Assembly (NCBI RefSeq): GCF_016783915.1
Contig: NZ_JADHVT010000003.1
Location: 1 to 64,000 of the forward strand
Source of the DNA: Acidovorax sp.
GTDB taxonomy: Bacteria > Pseudomonadota > Gammaproteobacteria > Burkholderiales > Burkholderiaceae_C
Reading direction: 5' to 3'
Length of the DNA: 64,000 bases
In this document: one piece after another, positions 46,410-55,955 of the stretch
How the letters are laid out: every line of letters starts with the position of its first letter
Position numbering within the stretch: the stretch's first letter is position 1
Translations under genes and position numbers: made by a program
The notes under the pieces: model-generated
Seen by the model: only the letters and a program-made list of their open reading frames with translations
Database searches by the model: none
Told to the model about the DNA's origin: nothing

Positions 46410-46994
46410 ATGACCACCACACACCTGCTGTACCTGCACGGTTTTCGCTCGTCGCCCGCATCGGCCAAGGCCCGCCAGACCGCTGCCCATGTGGCAGCGC
46501 GCCACCCCACCGTGACCTTCTGGCGCCCCCAGTTGCCGCCATCACCCCGGGCCGCCATGGGGCTGGTGGCGCGGGGCATTGCCGATTGGCCCCGCGAATC
46601 CATGGCCGTGGTTGGCTCGTCGCTGGGCGGGTTCTACGCCAGTTGGGTGGCCCAGCACGCGGGTTGCCCGAGCGTGATGCTCAACCCCGCCGTGGACCCC
46701 GCGCGCGACCTGGCCCGCTACATTGGAGAGCAGACTACCTGGCACAACCCCTCCGAGCGGTTTTACTTTCTGCCCGAGTACATCGGCGAGTTGCAGGCCC
46801 TGGACGTGCGGGATCGCTCGCCCGCAGCCCCGGAGCTCGCCATCATTGCCAAGGGCGACGAAGTGCTGGATTGGCGCGAGATGGTGGGGCGCTACCCGCA
46901 CGCCGAGCAGGTGGTGCTGGAGGGCGGCGACCACGCGCTGGGCAACTATGGGGACTACCTGCCCCTGCTCAGCCAATTCCTGCGGCTGGCCTGA
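46410..46994 (+). CDS. YqiA/YcfP-family alpha/beta-hydrolase (esterase)
   Basis: The 194-residue protein begins TTTHLLYLHGFRSSPASAKA and has the nucleophile elbow GSSLGGFYA near residue 72. The acid AKGDEVLD lies near 150 and the catalytic histidine in EGGDHALGNY near 175, a complete triad. Family members hydrolyse short acyl esters such as palmitoyl-CoA; the natural substrate is unclear. It is transcribed divergently from the kinase gene. Confidence 0.9.
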   Translation: MTTTHLLYLHGFRSSPASAKARQTAAHVAARHPTVTFWRPQLPPSPRAAMGLVARGIADWPRESMAVVGSSLGGFYASWVAQHAGCPSVMLNPAVDPARDLARYIGEQTTWHNPSERFYFLPEYIGELQALDVRDRSPAAPELAIIAKGDEVLDWREMVGRYPHAEQVVLEGGDHALGNYGDYLPLLSQFLRLA

Positions 46995-47024
46995 GCGCGC
47001 TGCAGCAGTCCGTCGCACATCCGG

Positions 47025-48623
47025 TCAAGGCTTGAGGTGTGACGAAAGCCGCCGCCCCTGCTCGCGCCAGCGCGCATAGTCCGCCGGGTAAGCTGCACGG
47101 TATCGCTTGAGTTGAAACGCCGCCTCGTCATCCAGCCCTAGCATCGTTGCGCTCTCGATCAGCGGCTCGATCACCCGGGGCTCCGGTGAAAAGTGCAGCA
47201 GCTTGTTGGCCACAGCAAAGACCTGGCCGGCGTTGCCGGGCGAAAGCTCTATCGTGGTCAGCAGCGCAAAATCGACCTGGTCCGTGAAAAACGGTGTGTC
47301 GCCCACTTTGCGCACGGTGTCATTGCGCAGGGACGGCGGCCGGTCGGCGAGCGGCTTGTACAGCTGGCTGACGCGGTAAAAGTCCCACCCCACGTAGGAC
47401 CCCAGGGCCAGCGCAGCCAAAATGATGGCGGCCACGAACCGCCGCGCACCGAGAGATGTTGCCCAGCCGGGCAACTGCCAGCGCCACAACAACGCGATTG
47501 CCAGCACCGTGACCAGCTGGAACGGCCCGTACCACAGCGGAAACTCCAGCAGGCTGTGCAGACCCACCAGTACCAAGATGCCCCAGGCCAGCTGCCGCGC
47601 TGGATCGGTCTCGCGCCAGGGCTTTTCGCGCAGCACCCACACGACCAACGCTCCACAAACGGTCAGCGCCACCGGCACACCCAGCTCCACAGCCAGGTGC
47701 AAGGGCAGGTTGTGGGCGTTGTCCAGCAGCGCGCAAAACCGCTCACCTGGAAACTGAGTGATGTAGTGCGCGTAGTCCAGCTCGCCCCAGCCCCAACCCG
47801 CCCAGGGCTTTTGTGCGATCAGGTGCAGCACATTGGCCCACAGCACACTGCGGCTCGTGCAACCTGGCTCTTCGTCCAGAATGCGCACAAAAAGGCCGTC
47901 GGACGCAAACCCTGTCCAGTCCAGCAGCAAACGGGGCAGCAGCCAGGCCGCTGCGCCATACAAAAACAGACCAACCAGTCCAAACCCCAGCGCCAGACGC
48001 CCCCACGACCCGCGCCAGCACCACATCAGCCCCAGCAGCAAAAGCCACTGCGCAGCCCCAGTGCGTGATGCCGTGGCAGCACTCGAAATCGCCAACAACG
48101 CCAAACCCCAGGCCACCAGCAAACCCGCCAACCAGCCGGGCCAGGCCTTCACACCCTGCGGGGCCGTGGCGATGCCCGAGTGTTCCAGACTTGCCTGCAC
48201 CTGGGCCAGCGTCCAAAGCAGCACCCAAACGCCCAGGCTCAGCAGCGTTGCCTGCTGGTTGCGCTGGCGCAGGTTGCCAATGGCCTGCCCCAGGGTAGAG
48301 GGCTGCACCCCCGGCAGGCCGGGGTCGCCCAGAAAGTATTGCAGCAGCCCGATGACCGCAGTCAACAGAGCGGCTACCAAGAGGCCGGCCGCCAACATCC
48401 GGCTCGACACCAGAGGTCGCGGAGCCGGGGCATCCCCCGCCTCCAGATCCCGCGCCAGCGAACCGCCGGAGCGAGCCAATGCCAGGAGCACCAGCACCGC
48501 GCCGCAGCTCCACGACGCCAGCAAGGGCCAGAAGTTGTTGATGGGCGCCTGTGTGAAACAGAACAGGAAAGGCAGCGCCAGAGCCAGCAGTGTCAGCGGC
48601 GTGGCAATGGCAGCAAAGGGCAT
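47025..48623 (-). CDS. PglL/O-antigen ligase-like membrane protein (Wzy_C family)
   Basis: The 532-residue protein has about eleven TM segments. A large periplasmic loop carries WGWGELDYAHYITQF and DNAHNLPLHLAVELG, the region matching PglL O-oligosaccharyltransferases and WaaL ligases. A C-terminal soluble part includes VGDTPFFTDQVDFALLT and a basic tail. Such proteins transfer lipid-linked glycans to pilin or lipid A. Which acceptor is used cannot be told. No glycan-synthesis genes are adjacent. Confidence 0.85.
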   Translation of the reverse strand: MPFAAIATPLTLLALALPFLFCFTQAPINNFWPLLASWSCGAVLVLLALARSGGSLARDLEAGDAPAPRPLVSSRMLAAGLLVAALLTAVIGLLQYFLGDPGLPGVQPSTLGQAIGNLRQRNQQATLLSLGVWVLLWTLAQVQASLEHSGIATAPQGVKAWPGWLAGLLVAWGLALLAISSAATASRTGAAQWLLLLGLMWCWRGSWGRLALGFGLVGLFLYGAAAWLLPRLLLDWTGFASDGLFVRILDEEPGCTSRSVLWANVLHLIAQKPWAGWGWGELDYAHYITQFPGERFCALLDNAHNLPLHLAVELGVPVALTVCGALVVWVLREKPWRETDPARQLAWGILVLVGLHSLLEFPLWYGPFQLVTVLAIALLWRWQLPGWATSLGARRFVAAIILAALALGSYVGWDFYRVSQLYKPLADRPPSLRNDTVRKVGDTPFFTDQVDFALLTTIELSPGNAGQVFAVANKLLHFSPEPRVIEPLIESATMLGLDDEAAFQLKRYRAAYPADYARWREQGRRLSSHLKP

Positions 48624-48712
48624 GGGATGGCGGGTGGGGCAGAAATGGCGCGCCGTGGATCATATGCGCCGCTGCCCGGGTACCCGATGGCGCCCATGGG
48701 ACAATCCACACC

Positions 48713-50788
48713 ATGCACGCATTGTTTGAAGAAGCCGGCAAATTCATGGCCGGTCGTATCCTGTCCGAAGCCGATACATCCGCCCAGGTCGAGCTCGACT
48801 CCGGCAAACGGGTCAAGGTCAAGGCCGCCAATATCCTTCTGAAGTTCGAAAAGCCTGCCCCCGCCGAGCTGATCGCCCAGGCCCAGGCCGTGGCCGAGAC
48901 CATTGAGTTGGACCTGGCCTGGGAATTCGCGCCCGAAGACGAGTTCGGCTTTGCCGACCTCGCGCGCGACTATTTTTCGGCCAACGCCACCCTGGCCCAG
49001 CAGGCCGGTGCGCTGTTCCGCCTGTACGACGCGCCCCACTACTTCCGACGCGCGGGCAAGGGTCGGTTCAAGAAGGCATCGGCCGAGATCCTGCAGCAGG
49101 CGCTGGCCGCCATCGAAAAGAAAAAGGCCCTCTTGGCGCAGATCGACGAATGGGCCGCGCAACTGGGCCGGGGCGAATGCCCCCAGCCCATCCGCGACCA
49201 GCTTTACAAGATCCTGTTCAAGCCCGACAAGAACGCGCCCGAGTACAAGGCCGTGGTCGAGGCCAGCCGCGCCACGCACACCGCGCCGCTGGACCTGCTG
49301 CAAAAAGCCGGGGCCATCGACTCGGCCTACCAGTTCCACTGGAAGCGCTTTCTGTTCGAGAACTTCCCCAAGGGCACGGGCTTTCCGGCTGTCACGGCGC
49401 CCGCCATTGCGGACGAACTGCCGCTGTCCACCGCGCAGGCGTATTCCATCGACGACTCGCAGACCACCGAAATCGACGATGCGTTGTCCGTCCAAGGCCT
49501 GGGCACGGGCACCGTGGTGCTGGGCATCCACATCGCCGCACCCGGCCTGGCCATCCAACCCGGCAGCGCCATCGACCAGCTGGGCCGTGCCCGCTTGTCC
49601 ACGGTGTACATGCCGGGCTACAAGATCACGATGCTGCCCGACGACGTGGTGCAGACCTACACGCTGGACGAGGGCCGCGCCAACCCGGCCGTGTCGCTGT
49701 ACGTCACCATCGACGAGGCCACGCTGGAGTTCAAGGGCTCGGAGACCAAGCTCGAGCGCGTGCACGTGGCCGCCAACCTGCGCCACGACCAGCTCGACAG
49801 CGTGGTGACCGAAGAATGGCTCAGCAACCCAGCGTTTGAGCACCAAAACGACCCTCAGCGCTTGTCTGAACTGCGCCCGCAGCTATCATTTTTGTACCGC
49901 TTGGCCAAGGAGCTCAAGGCCCGCCGTGAAGTCGTGCGTGGCAAGCCGGAGAACTTCAACCGGCCGGACTACAACTTCCGACTGGTGGGCAACAACGGTG
50001 CAGAGCCCACGGGCGACGAGCAGGTGCAGATCAGCGTGCGCCAGCGCGGCGCGCCGCTGGACCTGATCGTGGCCGAGGCCATGATCGTGGCCAACAGCAC
50101 CTGGGGCAGCTGGATGGCCGAGCTGGGCGTGCCCGGCATCTACCGCAGCCAGGCCAGCATGGCGCCGGGCGTGAAGGTGCGCATGGGCACCAAGGCGCTG
50201 CCGCATGCGGGCATTGGTGTCAAAGCCTACTCTTGGGCCACGTCGCCGCTGCGCCGCTACACCGATCTGGTCAACCAGTGGCAGATCATTGCCTGCGCCC
50301 GCCACGGCAAGACCGCCGCGCTGGCCGCGCCGTTCAAGCCCAAGGATGCCGACCTGTTCTCCATCATCAGCAGCTTTGACGGCGCCTACAGCGCCTACAA
50401 CGGCTACCAGGCAGGCATGGAACGTTTCTGGACGCTGAAATACGTGGAGCAGAACGGCATCACCGAGCTGAACGCCACCGTCTTCAAGGAAGGCCCGGGC
50501 GGCAGCTTTTTGGTGCGGGCCGACGACATCCCGCTGGTCTTCCCGGTGCTGGGCGCACAAAACCTCCCGCGCGGCGCGCGCCTCAAGGTCAAACTGGGCG
50601 AGGTGGACGAGATCACCCTCGACATCCATGGCACCGTGATCGAGCGCCTGGATGATCCGGCTGACACCAGCGACGACGGCCCGGTGGACGATGCCGAGGA
50701 CGACGACACCGTGGCCGGGCCGATTGCCATTGCGGTGGACGTGAACGAGGCACCCGCCGAAGCCTCTGCGGCCGCCCCGTCCGCCTGA
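48713..50788 (+). CDS. RNB-domain exoribonuclease (RNase II family)
   Basis: The 691-residue protein has an N-terminal ~200-residue region, then the RNB catalytic domain. The metal-binding acidic motif SIDDSQTTEIDDALS is at ~244-258, followed by RYTDLVNQWQI near residue 515. The C-terminal S1-like part is short and ends in an acidic tail (DDPADTSDDGPVDDAEDDD). It degrades single-stranded RNA 3'-5'. Residues 379-396 are encoded by a copy of the dispersed 54-bp element in antisense. The start MHALFEEAGKF follows a non-conserved upstream extension. Confidence 0.92.
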   Translation: MHALFEEAGKFMAGRILSEADTSAQVELDSGKRVKVKAANILLKFEKPAPAELIAQAQAVAETIELDLAWEFAPEDEFGFADLARDYFSANATLAQQAGALFRLYDAPHYFRRAGKGRFKKASAEILQQALAAIEKKKALLAQIDEWAAQLGRGECPQPIRDQLYKILFKPDKNAPEYKAVVEASRATHTAPLDLLQKAGAIDSAYQFHWKRFLFENFPKGTGFPAVTAPAIADELPLSTAQAYSIDDSQTTEIDDALSVQGLGTGTVVLGIHIAAPGLAIQPGSAIDQLGRARLSTVYMPGYKITMLPDDVVQTYTLDEGRANPAVSLYVTIDEATLEFKGSETKLERVHVAANLRHDQLDSVVTEEWLSNPAFEHQNDPQRLSELRPQLSFLYRLAKELKARREVVRGKPENFNRPDYNFRLVGNNGAEPTGDEQVQISVRQRGAPLDLIVAEAMIVANSTWGSWMAELGVPGIYRSQASMAPGVKVRMGTKALPHAGIGVKAYSWATSPLRRYTDLVNQWQIIACARHGKTAALAAPFKPKDADLFSIISSFDGAYSAYNGYQAGMERFWTLKYVEQNGITELNATVFKEGPGGSFLVRADDIPLVFPVLGAQNLPRGARLKVKLGEVDEITLDIHGTVIERLDDPADTSDDGPVDDAEDDDTVAGPIAIAVDVNEAPAEASAAAPSA
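49845..49898 (-). repeat. Dispersed 54-bp element, copy D (inside the RNB gene)
   Basis: On the minus strand, the lead GGTACAAAAATG is followed by a core starting ATAGCTGCGGGCGCA and carrying CAAGCGCTGAGGG. It aligns to the other copies without gaps. On the sense strand it encodes NDPQRLSELRPQLSFLYR in frame. Confidence 0.7.
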
Positions 50789-50824
50789 CGCGCGACGAGA
50801 CAGACGCCCTGATAATCGCCGGCG

Positions 50825-51697
50825 ATGAAACTCCCTGCCTTCCTCCGCACCTTCAGCACGCTGCAGCTGGCGCTGGGCGTCTCCATCGCCGTGCACGCCG
50901 CGCTCATCTCGGTGCGCTTCATCGACCCCGAGGGCTTCAACCGCGTGTTCCAGGACACGCCGCTCGAAGTCATCCTGGTCAACGCCAAATCGAACGAACG
51001 CCCCGACAAGGCCCAGGCGATTGCCCAAGCCAACCTGGCAGGTGGCGGTGATGCGGAAAAAGGCCGGGCCACCAGCCCCTTGCCCTACACCGCATTGACG
51101 ACAGTGGGTGACGACTACGAAGAAGCCCAGCGCAAGATGGACGCCATGCAGGAGCAGCAGGCCCAGTTGCTGGCCCAGTTGCTGGCCCAGTTGCGCAAGC
51201 AGCTGGCCACCATGCCCGCGCCCGATCCACGCCAGGCCAGCCAGAGTGCGGAACAAGCCAGCGAGCAGGAAAAGCGCCGCCAGCTCGTCAAGCTCCTGGC
51301 CGAGATCGAAAAACGCATCAACGAAGAAAACTCGCGCCCCAAGAAGCGCTACATCAGCCCCGCCACCCGCGAAGAAGCCTACGCCGTGTACTACGACGCG
51401 CTGCGCCGCAAGGTGGAGGACAAGGGCACCGAGAACTTCCCGGAGCAAGGCGGCCGCAAGCTCTATGGCGAGCTGACGATGATCGTCACCGTCAATCACG
51501 ATGGCCGTGTGCTGGGCACCGAGATCGTGCAAGGCTCGGGCAACGGTACGCTGGACCGCCGCGCCGAAGCCATTGCCCGCGCCGCAGGGCCCTTTGGAGC
51601 CTTTGATGCCGAGATGCGCAAGAAGGCCGACCAGATCGCCATGGTGGCGCGCTTCAAGTTCACCCGCGACCAGACCCTGGAAACCGTTGTGAAGTAA
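50825..51697 (+). CDS. TonB-family C-terminal domain protein
   Basis: The 290-residue protein has an N-terminal TM anchor (LQLALGVSIAVHAALIS) and a Gln-rich coiled coil (AQLLAQLLAQLRKQLATM). A second charged coil follows, and then a TonB C-terminal domain (YGELTMIVTVNHDGRVLGTEIV). Family members transmit proton-motive-force energy to outer-membrane transporters. No exbBD genes are adjacent, so partner and transporter are unknown. The coil is encoded by a 12-bp DNA repeat (2.7 copies near 51171-51204). Confidence 0.85.
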   Translation: MKLPAFLRTFSTLQLALGVSIAVHAALISVRFIDPEGFNRVFQDTPLEVILVNAKSNERPDKAQAIAQANLAGGGDAEKGRATSPLPYTALTTVGDDYEEAQRKMDAMQEQQAQLLAQLLAQLRKQLATMPAPDPRQASQSAEQASEQEKRRQLVKLLAEIEKRINEENSRPKKRYISPATREEAYAVYYDALRRKVEDKGTENFPEQGGRKLYGELTMIVTVNHDGRVLGTEIVQGSGNGTLDRRAEAIARAAGPFGAFDAEMRKKADQIAMVARFKFTRDQTLETVVK

Positions 51698-51822
51698 CTC
51701 CCGGCGGGTGCGCAGCGAGACCCTTCTGGCAGGCCGCCAAGGCCTCCACGCCCACCTGCCCGCCCCACAGAACACACCGCACGGCCGCCCGTACCGCCAG
51801 CTCCACGCCGCCCTAGCCACCC

Positions 51823-52680
51823 ATGACATCCCCCGCCTCCCCTGCCGACCTGTACTGCGTGATGGGCAACCCGGTCGCCCACAGCCGCTCGCCCGCCATC
51901 CACGCCCGTTTTGCCGAGCTGACCGGTGAACACGTTGCCTACGAACGCCGCCTGGTGCCCATGGATGGGTTTGCCCAAGGCGTGCGCGCGTTCGCAGCAG
52001 AGGGCGGGCGCGGCTGCAACGTCACCGTGCCCTTCAAGACCGACGCACCAGGCCTGGCGACCGAGTGCAGCGAACGCGTGCAGCTGGCGGGCGCAGCCAA
52101 CACGCTCACCTTTCGCGCCGACGGCAGCATCTACGCCGACAACACCGACGGCCTGGGCTTGGTGGCCGACATCACGCACAACGCAGGGGTATCGCTGGCC
52201 GGGCGCGACGTGCTGCTGGTGGGTGCCGGTGGCGCAGCCGCTGGCGTGCTGGGCCCGCTGCTGCTGGCGGGCGCCCGCCACATCACAGTGGCCAACCGCA
52301 CACTGGCCAAGGCGCAGATGCTGGTGCAGTCGCACAGCGCCCTCGCCGCGCTACAAAAAGCAGAGCTATCGGCGCAAGACCCACTAGCGCTGTCGGCCGA
52401 TTTTGATGTCATCGTCAACGCCACAGCCAGCAGTCTCTCTGGCGGCGGTGTACCTGTGCCCTCCAGCGTGCTGCGCCGGGGCGCCCTGGCCTACGACATG
52501 ATGTATGGCCCCGCCGCGCAAGGCTTCCTCGACTGGGCACGCCAGCACGGCGCAGTGCCCCGCGACGGCCTGGGCATGCTGGTGGAACAGGCCGCAGAGG
52601 CCTTCTTGCTATGGCGCGGCGTGCGTCCGCCCTCGGCCCAGGTGCTGCGCGAGATGCAGCAACCCACCGCCACTGCATAA
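51823..52680 (+). CDS. aroE: Shikimate dehydrogenase AroE
   Basis: The 285-residue protein begins with the shikimate-binding GNPVAHSRSP. Catalytic K72 is in NVTVPFKTDAPG, with N93 and D109 (NTDGLG). The NADP-binding LLVGAGGAAAGVLGPLLLAGA and NRTLAK follow, with YDMMYGP and GLGMLVEQAAEAF at the C-terminus. It reduces 3-dehydroshikimate in the pathway opened by the DAHP synthase at 39 kb. Residues 177-194 (LQKAELSAQDPLALSADF) come from a dispersed 54-bp element. Confidence 0.97.
   Translation: MTSPASPADLYCVMGNPVAHSRSPAIHARFAELTGEHVAYERRLVPMDGFAQGVRAFAAEGGRGCNVTVPFKTDAPGLATECSERVQLAGAANTLTFRADGSIYADNTDGLGLVADITHNAGVSLAGRDVLLVGAGGAAAGVLGPLLLAGARHITVANRTLAKAQMLVQSHSALAALQKAELSAQDPLALSADFDVIVNATASSLSGGGVPVPSSVLRRGALAYDMMYGPAAQGFLDWARQHGAVPRDGLGMLVEQAAEAFLLWRGVRPPSAQVLREMQQPTATA
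52350..52403 (+). repeat. Dispersed 54-bp element, copy C (inside aroE)
   Basis: The lead GCTACAAAAAGC is followed by a core starting AGAGCTATCGGCGCA and containing CCACTAGCGCTGTCGGCCG. It is among the best-preserved copies and closely matches copy B. It supplies 18 residues to the loop between an alpha helix and a strand of AroE. Confidence 0.75.
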
Positions 52681-52699
52681 GCCCCCCGAGGACGCCCCG

Positions 52700-53434
52700 A
52701 TGAAAGCCGTGCTGCGCTGGCTGGGACTGCTGGTGATCGCCTTCGTGGCGTTGCAGCTGTTCTTCGTGCTGCGCATTGCCGCCATGGTGGCGATCAACCC
52801 CCAATCCACCACCTTCCAGCGCTCCGAAGCCTGGACGCTGCTGGCCAGCAAAGGCCATGTGCCCTGGCGCCAGCAATGGGTGCCCTATGCTGACATCTCT
52901 GACCACCTCAAACGCGCCGTGATCGCCTCGGAGGACGACGGCTTCGTCAACCACGAAGGCGTGGACTGGAATGCCATCGAAAAAGCCTGGGAGCGCAACG
53001 CCAAGGCAGAGGCCCTGGCGAACAAGGCCCAGGCCCGCGCCCCCGAGCGCACGGTGCGTGCGCCCAAGATCCGGGGCGGCTCCACCATCACCCAGCAGCT
53101 GGCCAAGAACCTGCTGCTGTCTGGCGAACGCACCCTGCTGCGCAAGGGGCAGGAGTTCGTGCTCACGCTGGCGCTGGAGCAGCTGCTCTCCAAACAGCGC
53201 ATCCTGGAGATCTACCTCAACAACGTGGAATGGGGTGAGGGTGTGTTCGGTGCCGAGGCCGCCGCGCAGCACTACTTTCGCAAGAGCGCCAGCCGCCTGA
53301 GCACCGCCGAAGCCGCGCGCCTGGCCGTGATGCTGCCTGCGCCCAAGCGGTTTGAGAAGACGCCAGGCTCGGCGTATCTGGCGGGGCGCACGCGCACGAT
53401 CCTGGGACGGATGGGCGGCGCAGAGCTGCCCTGA
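52700..53434 (+). CDS. mtgA: Monofunctional biosynthetic peptidoglycan transglycosylase MtgA
   Basis: The 244-residue protein has an N-terminal TM anchor (WLGLLVIAFVALQLFFVL). Its GT51 domain contains VIASEDDGFVNHEGVDW with catalytic Glu, GGSTITQQLAKNLLLSGERTLLRKGQE in part, and EIYLNNVEWGEGVFGAEAAA. It polymerises lipid II without a transpeptidase domain. It lies 19 bases after aroE. Confidence 0.95.
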   Translation: MKAVLRWLGLLVIAFVALQLFFVLRIAAMVAINPQSTTFQRSEAWTLLASKGHVPWRQQWVPYADISDHLKRAVIASEDDGFVNHEGVDWNAIEKAWERNAKAEALANKAQARAPERTVRAPKIRGGSTITQQLAKNLLLSGERTLLRKGQEFVLTLALEQLLSKQRILEIYLNNVEWGEGVFGAEAAAQHYFRKSASRLSTAEAARLAVMLPAPKRFEKTPGSAYLAGRTRTILGRMGGAELP

Positions 53435-53473
53435 TACCGGTCGCGGGCAGCGCCAAAAGCAGACCCCCCTCGT

Positions 53474-54922
53474 TCACATTCCCCGCGGTGCCTCGCGCCG
53501 CTGCAGCCACAGCACGGACGCCCCGTCCGGCCGCAGCGTGACCTGCAGCTGCGGAGCCCCTATACCCCCCCCGACCGGGCTACGCACCGTATAGCGCTGC
53601 AGCAGCATCGCCGCCAGCAGCGTCATCTCCAGCATCGCAAAATGCTGCCCAATGCACACGCGCGGCCCCAGGCCGAACGGAATCCACGCGCCCCGAGGAA
53701 TGGCCGGAGCGCCGTCCAGAAACCGCTCAGGCACAAAACGGTCCGGCTCGGCAAACCAGCGCGCATCGCGGTGCAGCACCCAGGGGGTGATGCGCAGCAT
53801 GGCGCCTTGGGGCACCGGCACGCCGCCCAGCGTGATGGGCGCCGTGGTGCGGCGACTCATCAGCGCGGCGATCGGGGGGTAAAGGCGCAGCGCTTCCTTC
53901 AACGTGGCGCTCAGCCAGGGCAGTTCGGCCACATGCTCGGGGCCGGGCGTGCCGCCCTGCAGCACGGCATCGACCTCGGCCTGGGCGCGCTCGGCGGCCT
54001 CGGGGTTCTGGGCCATGAGCAGGGTCCACCACAACAGCGTGGTGGCGCTGGTTTCGTGCCCGGCCTGGAAGCTGACGATGCACTGGTCAAACACCTCTTG
54101 CGCAGACAAGGCCTCACCGGTTTCCTCGTCGCGCAGGGCCAGCAGCATCTGCAGCAGGTCCGTGCGTGCAGGGGCACCGGGTGCAGCCACCTCGGCCTGG
54201 CGGGCATGGATGTGGCGCCACACCAGCCCCTTCAACGACCGGATCGCGCGCCGCTTGATGGACTTGCCGGGCAAGGGTAACCAGTCGGGCAACGTGAAGG
54301 GCATGAACATTTCGCGGAAGGCGGCTTCCGACAGCGTTTGCGTGGCCCAGGCGGCATCGCGCGCATCAGCCTGGGCCGATTCGCTGAACAGCGTGCGCAG
54401 GATCACGTCCATGGCCACATCCGTCCAGAGCGCATCCACGGCCACCAACGCACCGGGCTGGCCCGCAGGCACGGCAGCGTCGAGCGCGCTGCGGGCGGCA
54501 TCGGTCATCAGCTGTGCGTAGCCTGCCACCCGCTTGGGAGTGAAGGCGGGCATCAGCATCCGGCGCTGGCGCTGCCAGGTGTCGCCTTCGGTCACCAGCA
54601 CACTCTGGCCAAAAACTTCTTCGAACACCGCGATGCCGCGCTCCCAGCGAATGAGCTGGTCGGCATGGGTGATGAGCGCCTCGCGCACCAAGTCGGGGTG
54701 CATCAGGTCCCACGCGTCTTCGTAACCCAGGCGCATGCGGGTGAGGTCGCCATGCTCGCGCTGCAGCCGGGTAACAAAACCCAGGTAGTCGGCCCGCATG
54801 GCGCGCAGCAGCGGCAGGCCCCACCAGCGGCTCCGCGGGCCGCGCGGCGTTGCAGGCGTTGGGTGAAGAGTGAGAGAAGAAGCAGAGGTCGTGGTGGCTG
54901 TGGACGGGTTCATGCCCCGCAT
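53474..54922 (-). CDS. Cytochrome P450
   Basis: This is a 482-residue P450. The I-helix oxygen motif is AGHETSATTLLWW, the K-helix is KEALRLYPP, and the haem loop FGLGPRVCIGQHF holds the cysteine ligand. No TM anchor is apparent, as in typical bacterial soluble forms. It needs an external ferredoxin and reductase, which are not in the window. A divergently transcribed AraC-type gene starts about 67 bases away and may control it. ATG 54913 is an alternative start. The substrate is unknown. Confidence 0.93.
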   Translation of the reverse strand: MRGMNPSTATTTSASSLTLHPTPATPRGPRSRWWGLPLLRAMRADYLGFVTRLQREHGDLTRMRLGYEDAWDLMHPDLVREALITHADQLIRWERGIAVFEEVFGQSVLVTEGDTWQRQRRMLMPAFTPKRVAGYAQLMTDAARSALDAAVPAGQPGALVAVDALWTDVAMDVILRTLFSESAQADARDAAWATQTLSEAAFREMFMPFTLPDWLPLPGKSIKRRAIRSLKGLVWRHIHARQAEVAAPGAPARTDLLQMLLALRDEETGEALSAQEVFDQCIVSFQAGHETSATTLLWWTLLMAQNPEAAERAQAEVDAVLQGGTPGPEHVAELPWLSATLKEALRLYPPIAALMSRRTTAPITLGGVPVPQGAMLRITPWVLHRDARWFAEPDRFVPERFLDGAPAIPRGAWIPFGLGPRVCIGQHFAMLEMTLLAAMLLQRYTVRSPVGGGIGAPQLQVTLRPDGASVLWLQRREAPRGM

Positions 54923-54989
54923 GCTGCGGCGCAGTCACGAGTCGGTATTGAACGATTGCGACAAGGCACGTCGCCTACACTCGCGCCCC

Positions 54990-55901
54990 ATGGCAAGCTT
55001 GGCCCCCCTCTCCCCAAGGCACCCCGCCGGGTTGATCCCCTCCGGCGAGCTGTGGCTGCCGCGCGCCAGCCTCACGGCCTGCCTGCGCGCGGCCATGGCG
55101 CGTAGCACGGTGGGCCATGCGCTCAGCGATGCGCAGCGCATCAACCGGTTCCCCGCATCCCCCTTGTGCAGCCTGAGCTGGTGGTTTGAAGGCCGCAGCG
55201 AGGCCCTGGTGCCCGAGCGCCCCGACACCATGCCCACGGAGCACAGCCCACGCGAGGCCTACCCCGGCCGCTGGGTGCTGGCCGGCCCGCAAACCCGCCC
55301 CACCTCCAGCTACTGCGCCGGGCCCACGCACGCCATGATGGTGATGTTCATGCCCGACGCACTGCATCAGCTCACCGGCGTGGCACCCGGCGCCCTGACC
55401 GATCGCATGGTGGACGCACAGTCCGTGTTGCCGCCCGACTGGCTGGCACTGTGCGAAACGGTGCAGAACCTGCCCGACAACGCAGCCCGCATGCAATGCC
55501 TGGAAGACTTCCTGGAACCACACTGGCAGGCCTGCCGCCCCACCCAACCACTGCCCACTCAGCGCTACGGCGACTGGGCTGCGCACCTGGCACAGCGTGC
55601 CGCCCTGTCCGCCCCCGGCCGCAGCCTGCGCCAGCTGGAGCGGCGCATCAAGCGCTGGGCCGGGCTGCCGATGCGCGAGCTGCGTGGCTTTGGCAAGGCC
55701 GAGCAGGCGTTCTTCGACACCATCGCGGCCGATGCTGTGCAGGGTTCGGTCAAATGGGCCGACGTGGCGGCGGGCGCCGGGTTCTCGGACCAGTCGCACC
55801 TTTGCCGCGTCACGCGCCGCATCACGGGCTATGCGCCACAGGCGCTGTACAACGGCATCTATGGCGATGAAGCTTTCTGGGCGTATCGGATCTGGGTGTA
55901 A
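54990..55901 (+). CDS. AraC-type transcriptional regulator
   Basis: The product has 303 residues. The N-terminal sensor-like half (SLSWWFEGRSEALVPERP and HAMMVMFMPDALHQLTG) resembles the AraC-associated domain that precedes the HTH in many proteins of this family. The C-terminal two-helix-turn-helix includes WADVAAGAGFSDQSHLCRVTRRITGYAP. It is divergent from the P450 gene, and GCGAC/GTCGC arms lie in the 67-base gap. ATG 54990 is taken as the start; earlier in-frame ATGs overlap the P450 promoter region. Confidence 0.87.
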   Translation: MASLAPLSPRHPAGLIPSGELWLPRASLTACLRAAMARSTVGHALSDAQRINRFPASPLCSLSWWFEGRSEALVPERPDTMPTEHSPREAYPGRWVLAGPQTRPTSSYCAGPTHAMMVMFMPDALHQLTGVAPGALTDRMVDAQSVLPPDWLALCETVQNLPDNAARMQCLEDFLEPHWQACRPTQPLPTQRYGDWAAHLAQRAALSAPGRSLRQLERRIKRWAGLPMRELRGFGKAEQAFFDTIAADAVQGSVKWADVAAGAGFSDQSHLCRVTRRITGYAPQALYNGIYGDEAFWAYRIWV

Positions 55902-55955
55902 CGCTGCCCAGGTCCTTGCCTGGCATGCTGGCCCGGCGCCCGTATCATCCCCGCC

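Noticed and set aside
53580..53620. TATAGCGCTGCAGCAGC in the P450 gene as a repeat copy
   Set aside because: Spacing to other blocks does not match and the region is conserved P450 coding sequence.
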